A stretch of DNA of 64,000 bases from Agrobacterium vitis (GTDB lineage: Bacteria; Pseudomonadota; Alphaproteobacteria; Rhizobiales; Rhizobiaceae). Each line of letters starts with the position of its first letter. The first letter of the stretch is position 1. The position numbers were made by a program, and so were the translations under genes. The DNA lies in the NCBI RefSeq assembly GCF_013426735.1, contig NZ_AP023273.1:1079501-1143500 (forward strand). The letters are read 5' to 3'. This document shows positions 46,966-56,915 of this stretch, in pieces. The notes under the pieces were generated by a model. That model was not told the DNA's origin. It was given only the letters and a program-made list of their open reading frames with translations, and did not search any database.

Positions 46966-48279
46966 TTATAAATCCTTTAATTTCTGGGGTTTTTCTCCGC
47001 CAAATGCCCAGTTGAGCAATTCGACAGTGTGGACGACAGGGATGTCGGTTCCCGAACCGATCTGAGTCATACAGCCAATATTACCAGCAGCGACGACATC
47101 GGGGTTGACAGCCTGGATGTTGCGCAGCTTGCGGGCTTTCAATTGCTGCGAAATGTCCGGCTGGAGAATATTATAGGTTCCAGCCGAGCCGCAGCATAAA
47201 TGCCCTTCCGCCGGATCACGCACCGTAAACCCCGCCGTTTTCAGCAGTAATTTCGGCAGGGCCGTTATCTTCTGGCCGTGTTGTAGCGAACAGGCGGAAT
47301 GATAGGCAACGGTCACGCCCTTATCCGCCTGCTGCGGCAGATCCAGACTGGCCAGGTACTCGCTCACATCCTTCGCCAGCGCCGAAACCCGTGCTGCCTT
47401 GGTGCTATAGATGGGGTCGTGGCGCAGCATATGGCCGTAATCCTTGATGGTGGTGCCACAGCCGGATGTGGTGATAACGATGGCATCTAACCCACTGATC
47501 TCACCCGGCCCGATCTCCACCATCCAGGCATCAATATTACGCCGGGCCGCGGCAAGCGCATCCGTCTCACGCCCCATGTGATGCACCAGCGCCCCGCAGC
47601 AGCTTTCCCCTTTCGGCACGACGACCTCGATACCCAGCCGGGTCAGCAGCGCAACAGTCGCGTCATTGATACCGGGATCAAGCACCGACTGAGCGCAGCC
47701 GGTCAGAAGCGCCACCCGGCCTTTGCGATTGCCCCGCGCCGAATGCAAACCCGGGCGTGAGATGGGCGATGGATAAGGCACATCCTGAGGCGCCAGTCGC
47801 AACATCGCCGCCATCGGCTTCAAGGCGGCAACACGCTCCATCAGTGGCGCAAACGGGCGTCCAAACCGGGCAAAGGCCAGCGCCACCCGCATACGCCCCG
47901 GATAGGGCAGCACCGCTGCCAGCATTTTGCGGAGCAACCGGTCGGCCAGCGGCCTCTTATAGGTATTTTCGATATGGTTGCGGGCGTGATCCACCAGATG
48001 CATGTAATCGACACCGGAGGGACAGGTCGTAGTACAGGCCAGACAGGACAGACACCGATCGATATGCGTGACGATTTCCTCATCCGCCGCCCGCCCGTTT
48101 TCCAGCATATCCTTGATCAGATAGATGCGCCCGCGCGGACTGTCCAACTCATTGCCAAGCGTGACATAGGTGGGACAGGTCGCGGTGCAGAAGCCGCAAT
48201 GCACGCAGCGGCGCAGAATGCTCTCGGCTTCTGCGGTTTTTGGATCGGCAAGTTGGGTTATGGAAAAATTGGTCTGCAC
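46966..48279 (-). CDS. glcF: Glycolate oxidase iron-sulfur subunit
   Basis: 437 aa. Two 4Fe-4S clusters: CVHCGFCTATCPTY (residues ~26-39) and CLSCLACTTTCPSG. Two CCG domains follow: ESCCGALVHHMG and HLCCGSAGTYN. It passes electrons from GlcD/GlcE to the quinone pool during glycolate oxidation. The start is GTG 48279, placed immediately after the TAG of the preceding ORF, with AAGGA just before it inside that ORF. Confidence 0.93.
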   Translation of the reverse strand: MQTNFSITQLADPKTAEAESILRRCVHCGFCTATCPTYVTLGNELDSPRGRIYLIKDMLENGRAADEEIVTHIDRCLSCLACTTTCPSGVDYMHLVDHARNHIENTYKRPLADRLLRKMLAAVLPYPGRMRVALAFARFGRPFAPLMERVAALKPMAAMLRLAPQDVPYPSPISRPGLHSARGNRKGRVALLTGCAQSVLDPGINDATVALLTRLGIEVVVPKGESCCGALVHHMGRETDALAAARRNIDAWMVEIGPGEISGLDAIVITTSGCGTTIKDYGHMLRHDPIYSTKAARVSALAKDVSEYLASLDLPQQADKGVTVAYHSACSLQHGQKITALPKLLLKTAGFTVRDPAEGHLCCGSAGTYNILQPDISQQLKARKLRNIQAVNPDVVAAGNIGCMTQIGSGTDIPVVHTVELLNWAFGGEKPQKLKDL

Positions 48280-48930
48280 CTATTCCTTCTTTCTCCTGAA
48301 GAGCACTGCATAGGCCTGAAAGGCGGTCAATTCCGGACGCCGTTTCTTAACAGCGGACTCTGCCTCGACCCCAACTTCTTCGCATCGTCCTTTGAACGTA
48401 AAATCTGGGAACTTCTCTTCACATTTGCTGAGAAAGTCTTTCAGCACAGATTTCTTGTCCTTGGTAGAAGTATTGGTCGTTTCTCTCATGGAAGCAACAG
48501 CGCCCCATTTCAACGTACCTTCTTCCTGAGTATCCAGACGTGACAAAAGCGAAGAGATTTTGCGGATATCATCTTCGCAGTTTGAAAAGGAAAAATGTCG
48601 TTTTACCTCAACCACACCTTCCGGCAAATTGTGCCGATTCCAGTAAACGACGTCGGCCCTCTGCCCGTCGCTATCCTTGTAAACACTGTCTTCCACCTCG
48701 CCACCCAGCGACCACTTCACCAGCTCCCAACACGTTGTTTCCAGAGTAACGAAGCACTCCTCTCCTCTCTCGGCACCTGAATTGTACAGTGTTTCGGCAA
48801 TCGTTGCCGAAATCAAAGGCTCAATCCCATATTCATGAACGGTAGCACCTCCCGACATGCGCAAATATTTTCGATTTGCTTCGTGCGTTCCTTCAATAAT
48901 CAGACCAATGGCATCATCGATTTTCAGCAT
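48280..48930 (-). CDS. Hypothetical protein inserted in the glc operon, PD-(D/E)XK nuclease-like
   Basis: 216 aa from ATG 48930 (AGGGGG upstream). The segment QRADVVYWN followed by GVVEVKRHF has the D...E-x-K spacing of the PD-(D/E)XK fold, but no complete family match is recalled. GC content is visibly lower than glcE and glcF. It lies exactly between glcE and glcF, and its stop touches the glcF start (TAG-GTG). Related rhizobia have glcE and glcF adjacent, so it is likely an insertion. A defence or restriction role is a guess. Confidence 0.6.
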   Translation of the reverse strand: MLKIDDAIGLIIEGTHEANRKYLRMSGGATVHEYGIEPLISATIAETLYNSGAERGEECFVTLETTCWELVKWSLGGEVEDSVYKDSDGQRADVVYWNRHNLPEGVVEVKRHFSFSNCEDDIRKISSLLSRLDTQEEGTLKWGAVASMRETTNTSTKDKKSVLKDFLSKCEEKFPDFTFKGRCEEVGVEAESAVKKRRPELTAFQAYAVLFRRKKE

Positions 48931-48985
48931 TTCAATCCCCCTGATGAGTGTTGCAAAAAAGCGCATATCAACAGGTGGTAAATTT

Positions 48986-50188
48986 TCAGAAAATCCCGTT
49001 ATGATTGAATACCATTTTTGGATCGAGAGAACGTCGAACCTGTTGCATCAAGGCAGCCACAGCAGCTTGTGATGGATCGAATGAGGATGAGGCACGTCTG
49101 GTTGCCTCATCGGCTCGCAGAAGAGAGGCATGTCCCCCACCAAGTGCCATTATCCCCTTCCGGATGAGTTCACCCTCCGGGTCCGCTTCCATCTGCATCC
49201 AGACCAGACCGCCCTGCCAGTCGTAAAAGGCATCGATAGCCGCATGCAGGCGTAGGCCTGCGACCAGGTGATGGCCTGCTGTCGGTGCGACGGATACTTT
49301 CCAGACCGGCTTGTCCAGCATGGCCGCGAAGGGGCGTACATCGCGGATTTCCCGCCAAACAACAAGACTTTGCGGCTCATCCAGCAGCGTGACGGGTCCA
49401 AGCCGTTCCATCACCGCTAAAAGCTTTTCCGTCCGCTCGAGCACCGAGGCAGGCAGGCCTTCCAGCCGCAATACCGTGGCTGGTCCATCCGGTAGATTTC
49501 CGCCGATCAGGCGGGGCCGAACCAGTTCCGGGAGATGGGCAGCGCCTGTCACCTCGACCGGCATTGCAAGCGCGACGGCCATGGTATGGGCGGCGGCGGC
49601 ATCGTCAAGACCTGACACCACGACGGTTTGCGTCACGCGTGGACGCGGCAGAACCTTGAAGGTGACTTCCGTCAAAAACCCAAGCGTACCATGCGAACCG
49701 GCCAGAAGTTTCGCCAGATCAAGCCCGGTGACATTCTTCATCACCCGCCCACCTGCTTTGATCGCCTCACCCTTGCCATTGACGAAACGGACACCCAGCA
49801 GGTGATCGCGCGCCGCCCCTGCCACAAAGCGCCGAGGTCCTGAAGCATTGACGCTGAAGGCGCCGCCAACCGTCGGCTCCCCTGTCGTCCCCATCAAACC
49901 GCGATGATCCGGCGGCTCAAAGGCCAGCGACTGGCCTTTCTCGGATACCGCCGCCTCGATCTCGGCCATAGGTGTCCCGGCTTTCGCCGTCAGCACCATT
50001 TCTGCCGGATTATAGGCAATTACCCCGGAAAGCCCGGTGGATGACAGTATCGCATCCGTCTCGAGAGGGTTGCCGAAGCCTGAGCGCGTACCGCCACCCT
50101 TGATGGCCAGCGTCCGGCCCGTCGCGGCGCTCTCGGCAATGATCGCTGCGGCCTCATCTTCCGTTTGCGGTGCCAGAAACGCGCTCAC
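48986..50188 (-). CDS. glcE: Glycolate oxidase FAD-binding subunit GlcE
   Basis: 400 aa. GTG 50188 overlaps the glcD stop (GTGA), which decides the start over the longer frame. The FAD-binding PCMH fold is visible in LAIKGGGTRSGFGNPLETDA, VGGAFSVNASGPRRF and the later GRVMKNVTGLDLAKLLAGSH. The last residues read DPKMVFNHNGIF, whereas GlcE usually ends with an NPGR-type motif, so the end seems to have been altered where the next ORF was inserted. Confidence 0.88.
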   Translation of the reverse strand: MSAFLAPQTEDEAAAIIAESAATGRTLAIKGGGTRSGFGNPLETDAILSSTGLSGVIAYNPAEMVLTAKAGTPMAEIEAAVSEKGQSLAFEPPDHRGLMGTTGEPTVGGAFSVNASGPRRFVAGAARDHLLGVRFVNGKGEAIKAGGRVMKNVTGLDLAKLLAGSHGTLGFLTEVTFKVLPRPRVTQTVVVSGLDDAAAAHTMAVALAMPVEVTGAAHLPELVRPRLIGGNLPDGPATVLRLEGLPASVLERTEKLLAVMERLGPVTLLDEPQSLVVWREIRDVRPFAAMLDKPVWKVSVAPTAGHHLVAGLRLHAAIDAFYDWQGGLVWMQMEADPEGELIRKGIMALGGGHASLLRADEATRRASSSFDPSQAAVAALMQQVRRSLDPKMVFNHNGIF

Positions 50189-51618
50189 GCCCGGCCCTCC
50201 AGCGGAAAGACCTTGCTGGGGTTGAGCAGCCAATCGGGATCGAAAGCGGCTCGGACCGCCATTTGCTGGGCAAGATCCGCCTTGGAAAACTGATGGCGCA
50301 TCAGGTCGCGCTTTTCGATGCCGACACCATGCTCGCCGGTCAGGCAGCCACCGGCATCGACGCAGAGCTTGAGAATTTCATTGCCCGCCGCCTCCGCCTT
50401 GGCGGCATCTTCGGGATCGTTGATATTGTAGAGGATCAGAGGATGCATATTGCCGTCACCAGCATGAAAGACATTGGCAACCCGCAGGCCGTAACGGTCA
50501 ATGATCTCCGAGGTCTTTTTCAAAACATAGGCCAATTGACTGAGCGGCACCGTGCCATCCATACAGATATAATCGGCAATCCGGCCCGTCGCCCCGAAGG
50601 CGGATTTGCGGCCTTTCCAGATCAGAGCTGCTTCCGTCGCCGATTGGCTTTCGCGGATGGTTTTCACCCCATGGCGGCGGGCGATTTCGCAGATATCGGC
50701 CAGCATCGCCTCCATCTCGGCGTCCGATCCCTCGACCTCGATGATCAGCAGCGCCTCGACATCCATGGGATAACCGGCATGGGCGAAGGCCTCGCAAATT
50801 TCGATGGCGGGCTTGTCCATGAATTCCATCGCCACCGGCACGATGCCAGCCCCAATGATATCGGCAACGCAGGTACCAGCAGCCTCGGCGCTATCGAAGC
50901 CGAACAGGACCGGACGCGCGCCTTCCGGCTTGGCCAGCAGCCGCACGGTCGCCTCGGTGACGATGCCCAACTGCCCCTCCGAACCACAGATCAGGCCAAG
51001 CAGATCGTAACCGCTGCTATCGAGTGCCTTGCCGCCCAGTTCAATCACCGTGCCATCGACCAGCACCATCTTCACGCCGAGAAGATTGTTGGTGGTCACG
51101 CCATATTTCAGACAGTGCGCACCACCGGAATTCATGCCGATATTGCCGCCAATCGTACAGGCCAGCTGCGAACTAGGATCGGGCGCGTAGAAAAACCCCT
51201 GCGGCCCAACTGCTTCCGAAATTGCCAGATTGGTCACGCCAGCCTGCACAGTGGCGGTGCGGTTCATAAAATCGATGTCGAGAATTCGGGTCATGGCCGA
51301 CAGGCCGATCACCACCGCATCCTCCTGGGGGATCGCGCCGCCGGAAAGCGAGGTACCCGCGCCGCGCGGCACGACTGGCAGCTTATGGCGATGGCAATAT
51401 TGCATCACGGCCGCCACCTGCGTCGTCGTTTCAGGCAGAGCGACACAGAGCGGCTGGCGGCGATAGGCCAGCAACCCATCGGTCTCGAAGGGCACCAGCT
51501 CTCTTGGCTTATGGATCAGCCGCTCCTTGGGCAGGATTGCCGACAGTTCGGCGACGATCCGGTCACGTCGATCAAGAATGCCAGCATCGGGCTTTAGAAA
51601 TTCAATGGTATCGGCCAT
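50185..51618 (-). CDS. glcD: Glycolate oxidase catalytic subunit
   Basis: 477-aa FAD enzyme oxidising glycolate to glyoxylate with GlcE and GlcF. The FAD-binding loop is VVPRGAGTSLSGGAIPQED, then TIGGNIGMNSGGAHCLKYGV, and the C-terminal HAGDGNMHPL with ENGVGIEKR-like GEHGVGIEKRDLM is the substrate and flavin site. It is first in the glcD-glcE-glcF operon; the gene upstream (51766) is on the same strand but 147 bp away. Confidence 0.94.
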   Translation of the reverse strand: MADTIEFLKPDAGILDRRDRIVAELSAILPKERLIHKPRELVPFETDGLLAYRRQPLCVALPETTTQVAAVMQYCHRHKLPVVPRGAGTSLSGGAIPQEDAVVIGLSAMTRILDIDFMNRTATVQAGVTNLAISEAVGPQGFFYAPDPSSQLACTIGGNIGMNSGGAHCLKYGVTTNNLLGVKMVLVDGTVIELGGKALDSSGYDLLGLICGSEGQLGIVTEATVRLLAKPEGARPVLFGFDSAEAAGTCVADIIGAGIVPVAMEFMDKPAIEICEAFAHAGYPMDVEALLIIEVEGSDAEMEAMLADICEIARRHGVKTIRESQSATEAALIWKGRKSAFGATGRIADYICMDGTVPLSQLAYVLKKTSEIIDRYGLRVANVFHAGDGNMHPLILYNINDPEDAAKAEAAGNEILKLCVDAGGCLTGEHGVGIEKRDLMRHQFSKADLAQQMAVRAAFDPDWLLNPSKVFPLEGRA

Positions 51619-51765
51619 CCAGTCCTCCCGAAGCGCCGCTCAGATGAAGCACCTTATCTGCGTCGGCCAATTCCTCAAATGAAAACCGCGCGGAGATGGC
51701 CATCCTCTCCATCTGCCGTTTGCTCCTCGAAGCTCACAGCTGCCAGCCGCCCTTTCAGAACCTTG

Positions 51766-53172
51766 TCAACGAAGGTCTTCGGGCAACAGCATCCAGAACG
51801 AATATTTCTTGGCGTGCTTTAGTCTCAGGCTCTGCATGAACCTGACATGATCGTATTGGCCGTTAATGGCCGAAACACGCGGCGCCAGATCGGTCAATGC
51901 TGCAATATAGGATGCAGCATGGTGATAGGCTTGTGACGCACTGCGCTTGAGAATGTCACTGACCAGCACCTGGTAAAGCACCGTTGCCGCTTCCGGCTGT
52001 TCCTCCGAGAGCTTCTCCGCCGCGGTGGAAAGCAGTTCATATTGGCGACCGTCCCAGTCCTGGGCATGGTCAATCACCAGGCGCGCCGCAAGATCAAGCT
52101 TTGGCCAGCCGATCAGAAACCACAGGGATTTGTAGGTATCCTTGCTGTTCATCACCAGGTTCAGCGCCTTGTCCATTTCCTCGAATTCGGCGAAATCATC
52201 CAGCTTAGCAATATAGGTTCGCAGCACGTCTGGCTCGAATGTCTCGCAGAACTCCTGCCAGCGTAAAGCCTGGGCATCCCCTCGCCGTTTGAGGCGTTCA
52301 AGAATATCGGCCTCCAGCAGTTTACGCTCCTGCACACCATAGTCCGGGCCAGCCGCTGCCGTCATACCGCCGATACGGACGACACGCATGCCCTTTGGCT
52401 TTCTGCGCACCCACTCAAGCGCCTGCTCGAAACGCTGGGCGTCAAACAGCAGATGCGCCAGGACAAGACTATCCTGATAGAGTTCCGGCTTCGCCTCTTC
52501 CAACCGGATCACCTCATCAAAATCCTGACGCTTCACGGCGAGATCCTGAAGGAGTTGCAGGATGTGTTGTGGCGCGCGACTGTTCTTGAGCGCTGATTCC
52601 AGCAATTGCTTCCAGGTATCGGCGGCGGCTGTGCCAAGCACTGCTATCATTTGTGAAAAGACATCGCCCAGCTCACGGTGCTTGTCAGCAGCCCGAACCT
52701 TTTCCAGGGCCGGCACCAGCATGACCTGACCTGTCTCTGGCAAAGCCGCAATCATCGAAACCGCAGCAGCAATAATTTCTTCCGACAGTTTTTCCAGCTT
52801 GGCGCTGCGGTCGTATAAGCGATGCGTCATCCCCAGCATCACTGACATCATCCGCACCATCCGCTCGGCTGCGGCAACTGGATCATCGCCAAGCTCGCCG
52901 CCAATGGTCCGCATCATGCCGCCCAGCTCGGTCGATAATTCGCGCGCACGGTTGGCGGTAATGCCGGAGGCAGAGCGTTCAATCTGATCAAGACGCTTGT
53001 CGATCCGGGCAAGCACTTTCGTTGATCCCACCGTACCCGCAAGAGCCGCTTGCAAGCGCAGTTTCAGGGCTTTATTGGCGCTGGCCTCATCCAGCAGGAT
53101 CTCCGCCAATTTTTCTGCGCCAAGCGAAGCCAGTCCGGCACGATCGAATTTCGCAGCAGCTTTCTTTGCCAT
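51766..53172 (-). CDS. DUF6880 family protein
   Basis: 468 aa from ATG 53172. LASLGAEKLAEILLDEASAN at the start and long helical repeats (SW/TPR-like) match DUF6880 proteins. The C-terminal part SQAYHHAASYIAALTDLAPR and KHAKKYSFWMLL is conserved in the family. The function is unknown. It is cytoplasmic with no signal or membrane segment, and is followed by the glcD operon on the same strand. Confidence 0.72.
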   Translation of the reverse strand: MAKKAAAKFDRAGLASLGAEKLAEILLDEASANKALKLRLQAALAGTVGSTKVLARIDKRLDQIERSASGITANRARELSTELGGMMRTIGGELGDDPVAAAERMVRMMSVMLGMTHRLYDRSAKLEKLSEEIIAAAVSMIAALPETGQVMLVPALEKVRAADKHRELGDVFSQMIAVLGTAAADTWKQLLESALKNSRAPQHILQLLQDLAVKRQDFDEVIRLEEAKPELYQDSLVLAHLLFDAQRFEQALEWVRRKPKGMRVVRIGGMTAAAGPDYGVQERKLLEADILERLKRRGDAQALRWQEFCETFEPDVLRTYIAKLDDFAEFEEMDKALNLVMNSKDTYKSLWFLIGWPKLDLAARLVIDHAQDWDGRQYELLSTAAEKLSEEQPEAATVLYQVLVSDILKRSASQAYHHAASYIAALTDLAPRVSAINGQYDHVRFMQSLRLKHAKKYSFWMLLPEDLR

Positions 53173-53629
53173 CGTCTTCTCTCTCAAAACGCGCGCACCA
53201 TAAGGACCCAGGATGAACAGCAAAAGAAGCGCCTCATGGAGAAAAGGCAAATAAGGTCATATTTAGGAATTATTTTCGGTGTAATCGAATAAAAGGCCGA
53301 TATGACGCAACAAACAAGACGGTCAAAGACAAAATTTCGCGGCCATGCGAATCGTCATCATTCGCGACACTGATGCGTAATCACCGAATCGCTTTGGTTT
53401 TCGACAGGTGGACAACGGTTCACTCTGCTCAAACGCGCCAGAATAAGAACGCCGCATTGCGATGGGCGCATGACAGACCGTGCCTCATGACAATTGCATG
53501 AAGGCATTCATGAGTTCTATTATGGAAGACTCGGTTTATCTGCCGCGATTTTCTCCTGTTCAACGAAACCGCTACCAACTTCTGCGGGAATCATCTATAT
53601 TACAATAATCAAAAATACGGATTTACGCA
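53173..53629. other. 457-bp divergent gap between the DUF6880 and NUDIX genes
   Basis: It should carry promoters for both flanking genes. A 22-codon frame at 53300 is basic and too short to support. No repeat from the families seen elsewhere in the window was found. Confidence 0.4.
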
Positions 53630-54118
53630 TTGGCCATTCTACAGCGCATCGTGTCGGATTTGGAATTGATGTTTCGGCGCCCGCCGAAACAGCAATTTGC
53701 CGCGCTTTGCTATCGCGAAACCGAAACGGGGCTTCTGGAAGTTCTGTTGATTACCAGCCGCGATACCGGGCGATGGGTCATTCCCAAGGGCTGGCCCATG
53801 GGCTCAAAAAAATCGCATCTCGTGGCCCAGCGTGAGGCTTACGAGGAAGCAGGCGTCAAGGGAAAGATCGCCAAAACCAGTTTTGGTTCTTATCTTTATA
53901 TGAAAGGCATGCCGGACGGGCTGAAAATCCCGTGTGAGGTGAAGGTTTACCTGCTGGAAGTGCGCGAGTTTGTTGACGATTATCCAGAAAAAGGCACCCG
54001 CATATTGGAATGGGTGAGCTGCGACGTTGCGGCAAGCCGGGTGCAGGAGCCACAATTAAAACGGCTTTTCCACCTTCTTACCCTGTCACGCCAGCGCAAT
54101 GCCGCAAAAGCGGGCTGA
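53630..54118 (+). CDS. NUDIX hydrolase
   Basis: 162 aa if TTG 53630 is used (CGGA upstream), or 149 aa from ATG 53669. The NUDIX box reads GWPMGSKKSHLVAQREAYEE followed by AGVKG, matching GX5EX7REUXEEXGU with the G at the position of K/S variants. The protein is basic and resembles the short Nudix proteins near phosphate genes; the Pit gene follows. It probably hydrolyses a diphosphate-linked nucleotide or diadenosine compound. Confidence 0.8.
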   Translation: MAILQRIVSDLELMFRRPPKQQFAALCYRETETGLLEVLLITSRDTGRWVIPKGWPMGSKKSHLVAQREAYEEAGVKGKIAKTSFGSYLYMKGMPDGLKIPCEVKVYLLEVREFVDDYPEKGTRILEWVSCDVAASRVQEPQLKRLFHLLTLSRQRNAAKAG

Positions 54119-54476
54119 TTTGCCGATAAGACGACGTCTTAGCGTCATGATGACAGGCTATTATCTTTCTATCGGGTCCCATAGGCATTTCCGCTCTTGT
54201 CAATAGAGAAGAGCGAGTGGCTGGTGATTGCCTGATATTGAATAGGCTATCAGGAAATCCGGGTTCGACTTTTTCTCTGATCCATTTTAAATCAATTCCG
54301 ACCCAGGCAATTATGCGCTACAGCACCGTACGGCCAAACGAACCAGAGTGCGCCGCATATCAGTCCATCCTCCTCACGGGCCTCTCTCACGGCCCCCTCC
54401 CATGGGCGCGACATCGGTTTTTAGCCGTGTGGCACGCTCCAATGCCCGCACCAATGATAGAACCAGCACGCCAAGC
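54119..54476. other. 358-bp gap upstream of pit
   Basis: Contains a decayed Rhizobiales repeat (54285-54326). No PHO box was recognised by eye. The frame upstream of the chosen pit start is open but unlikely to be coding. Confidence 0.45.
54285..54326. repeat. Decayed second module of the Rhizobiales mosaic repeat
   Basis: ttttaaatcaattccg followed by caattatgc and ctacagc resembles the second module of the repeat at 35939-36046 (taaatcgattccg and aattatgcag). It is partial and mutated. Confidence 0.45.
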
Positions 54477-55979
54477 ATGAGCAAGCCTCCCAAATACCCC
54501 CGACCAATGCTGGACAAAGATCTTGACCGGCTGACCCTGCTCGAACGCGCTGCCCAGCACGTGGCGCGTGGTGCTGCTCCCTACGGCATGGCATTGATCT
54601 TTTTGATCTTTGCTGCGGTTTTTGCGCTCGGCTTTGCAGCAGACCGGACAGGCTCTGCCATCATCATTGCCGCAGCAGCGCTTGCTGGCTACATGGCGCT
54701 GAATATCGGCGCCAATGACGTGACCAACAATGTCGGGGCAGCGGTGGGCGCCCGGGCCATGACGATGACCGGCGCGCTGGTGATGGCGGCGTTTTTCGAA
54801 ATTGCCGGGGCGATGATTGCCGGAAGCGAAGTCACCGATACGATTTCCTCAGGTATCCTGGCGCCGTCCCTGGTTGGCAATCCACAAACCTTTATCTGGA
54901 TCATGATGGCTGCTCTGTTGGCGGCAGCCCTCTGGATCAATCTCGCCACCTGGGCCAATGCCCCGGTCTCGACGACCCATTCCATCGTCGGCAGTGTCAT
55001 GGGGGCCGCCGCATCAGCCATGGGCACCGCCGCCGTCAATTGGCAGACCATCGCCACCATCACGCTCGGATGGGTGATTTCACCGGTGTTGGGCGGATTG
55101 ATCGCGGCCGCCATCCTGTTTCTGATCTACGACCTGATCGTTTACCGCCCCGACAAGATCGCTCAGGCGCGCCGTTGGGTGCCGATTCTGATCGGATTGA
55201 TGGCAGGTTGCTTCAGTTGCTATCTCAGCCTGAAAACCACCGGCATGGGCTTTACGATCATCTCGGATCGAGCCGTTCTGTTCGGCCTGGTGATCGGCAC
55301 CATTGCCTGGCTTGTGGCCCGGCCTATCGTGCGCCAGCAGGCAATAGGGCTGGAAAACCGTAATCAATCCTTGCGCAAACTGTTTCGGATGCCGCTGATC
55401 GGTGCCGCCGCTTTGCTGTCCTTTGCGCATGGCGCCAACGACGTTTCCAACGCCATCGGCCCGCTGGCAGCGATTGTTCATACGGTCATGTCGAATGATC
55501 TGCACACGCGAATGACCGCACCGCTTTGGGTGGTCACGATAGGCGCGCTCGGCATTTCAACCGGACTTCTGCTGTTTGGCCCAAGGCTGATCCGCCTTGT
55601 CGGCACCAAGATCACCAAACTTAACCCGATGCGGGCCTATTGCGTATCGCTTTCGTCCGCCATCACCGTCATCACCGCTTCCAAACTGGGCCTGCCGGTC
55701 AGCTCCACCCATATCGCTATCGGCGCGGTGTTTGGCCTCGGTTTTTTCCGGGAATGGTATAATCGCCATTCAAAACGGCGGCTGGAGTACATGCTGATGA
55801 AGTCGGCGGAATGGCAGCGTAAAGCCCCCAAACCGTCCAATGCCGATGAGGTGAACCGGCGTCGCCTGGTCCGTCGCTCTCACATCCTCACCATCATGGG
55901 CGCCTGGTTGGTGACGCTTCCGGTCTCCGCGGGGCTTGCAGCGCTGATTTACCGGGTTATGTTCGCGCTCTTTCGATAA
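54477..55979 (+). CDS. pit: Inorganic phosphate transporter, PiT family
   Basis: 500 aa from ATG 54477 (MSKPPKYPRP...), though the ribosome site is weak and the frame is open upstream. The duplicated PHO4 signature appears as NIGANDVTNNVGAAVGARAM near the N-terminus and FAHGANDVSNAIGPLAAI in the second half. About ten transmembrane segments and a central loop. It imports phosphate (with a cation) at low affinity. It is followed by rsmE 19 bp later. Confidence 0.9.
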   Translation: MSKPPKYPRPMLDKDLDRLTLLERAAQHVARGAAPYGMALIFLIFAAVFALGFAADRTGSAIIIAAAALAGYMALNIGANDVTNNVGAAVGARAMTMTGALVMAAFFEIAGAMIAGSEVTDTISSGILAPSLVGNPQTFIWIMMAALLAAALWINLATWANAPVSTTHSIVGSVMGAAASAMGTAAVNWQTIATITLGWVISPVLGGLIAAAILFLIYDLIVYRPDKIAQARRWVPILIGLMAGCFSCYLSLKTTGMGFTIISDRAVLFGLVIGTIAWLVARPIVRQQAIGLENRNQSLRKLFRMPLIGAAALLSFAHGANDVSNAIGPLAAIVHTVMSNDLHTRMTAPLWVVTIGALGISTGLLLFGPRLIRLVGTKITKLNPMRAYCVSLSSAITVITASKLGLPVSSTHIAIGAVFGLGFFREWYNRHSKRRLEYMLMKSAEWQRKAPKPSNADEVNRRRLVRRSHILTIMGAWLVTLPVSAGLAALIYRVMFALFR

Positions 55980-55998
55980 TGTGAGACGGTCATAAGGC

Positions 55999-56736
55999 AT
56001 GCGAGCAAATTACAAGATGCAGAGACTCTATGTCGAGGCCGGGCTGGAAGCGGCAAACCCAGTGGCGACGACACCGGAACAGTATAACTATCTCGCCAAT
56101 GTTCTGCGCCTCACCGAAGGTGCCGAAGTGCTTGTCTTCAATGGCCGCGATGGCGAATGGAAGGCAAGCCTTGCCTTTCCGACCCGCAAACGGATCGCGC
56201 TGATCCCGCAGAGCCAAACCCGCCCGCAGCCCCGCCCCAGCGACCTGACATTTCTGTTTGCGCCGCTGAAAGTCGGACGGATGGACTATCTCGTCCAGAA
56301 GGCGGTGGAAATGGGCGCCGGTGCGCTCCAGCCCGTCATGACCCAGCATGTTCAGGGCAGGATCGGCAGTATTGAGCGCTTGCAGGCCAATGTGATCGAG
56401 GCAGCCGAGCAATGCGGCATCCTTTCCATTCCAAAGGTTGCACCGCTGGTCAAGCTCAAGGACCTGCTGGAAACCTGGCCTGCCAGCCATCGGATCATTT
56501 TCTGTGACGAGGACAGCGCCACAGACAATCCGATGCCAGCGCTGGCGGCAATCGAGGAACGGCAACTGGCATTGCTGGTTGGGCCAGAAGGTGGATTTTC
56601 CGATGAGGAACGCAGTCTGTTGCGCAGCCTCGGCTTTGTCACCGCCATTCCGCTGGGGCCACGCATTCTGCGCGCCGATACCGCAGCCGTTGCGGCTCTG
56701 GCCGTGGTTCAGGCCAGCATCGGTGATTGGAAATGA
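55999..56736 (+). CDS. rsmE: 16S rRNA (uracil1498-N3)-methyltransferase
   Basis: 245-aa SPOUT-fold enzyme. The knot region has [18 protein letters not shown] and [20 protein letters not shown], and the N-terminal PUA-like part has [23 protein letters not shown] strands. It methylates the 16S rRNA decoding-site uridine. It is expressed from the same region as pit and gshA; the gap to gshA holds a repeat. Confidence 0.93.
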   Translation: MRANYKMQRLYVEAGLEAANPVATTPEQYNYLANVLRLTEGAEVLVFNGRDGEWKASLAFPTRKRIALIPQSQTRPQPRPSDLTFLFAPLKVGRMDYLVQKAVEMGAGALQPVMTQHVQGRIGSIERLQANVIEAAEQCGILSIPKVAPLVKLKDLLETWPASHRIIFCDEDSATDNPMPALAAIEERQLALLVGPEGGFSDEERSLLRSLGFVTAIPLGPRILRADTAAVAALAVVQASIGDWK

Positions 56737-56839
56737 ACTTGAAACAACCCGGCATATCTCGTTCAATATTGTTGAACGTTCAAATCGCAAAATTCGCTTG
56801 CGCAGCCGCCGGGTTCAGCCCTATCAACCCTCGGTAACG

Positions 56840-56878
56840 CATCGGGCCGAAAAGTGGAAACGGGTTTTCGGTCCGATG
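56840..56878. repeat. Dispersed catcggaccga repeat between rsmE and gshA
   Basis: CATCGGGCCGAAAA (56840-56853) and TTTTCGGTCCGATG (56865-56878) pair with one mismatch; gtggaaacggg is the loop. It shares the catcggaccga core with 7420-7460. The form gccgaaaagtggaaacgggttttcgg is a familiar Rhizobiales intergenic sequence. Confidence 0.7.
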
Positions 56879-56915
56879 TGAAAACAAAAACCTGTAGCAG
56901 AACAAGGTCGGCTTC

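Noticed and set aside
50170..51597. A 475-codon plus-strand frame opposite glcD
   Set aside because: It is antisense to the glycolate oxidase subunit and lacks any recognisable domain.
53300..53371. A 22-codon basic ORF (MTQQTRRSK...) upstream of the NUDIX gene
   Set aside because: Too short, with a weak ribosome site and no supporting structure.
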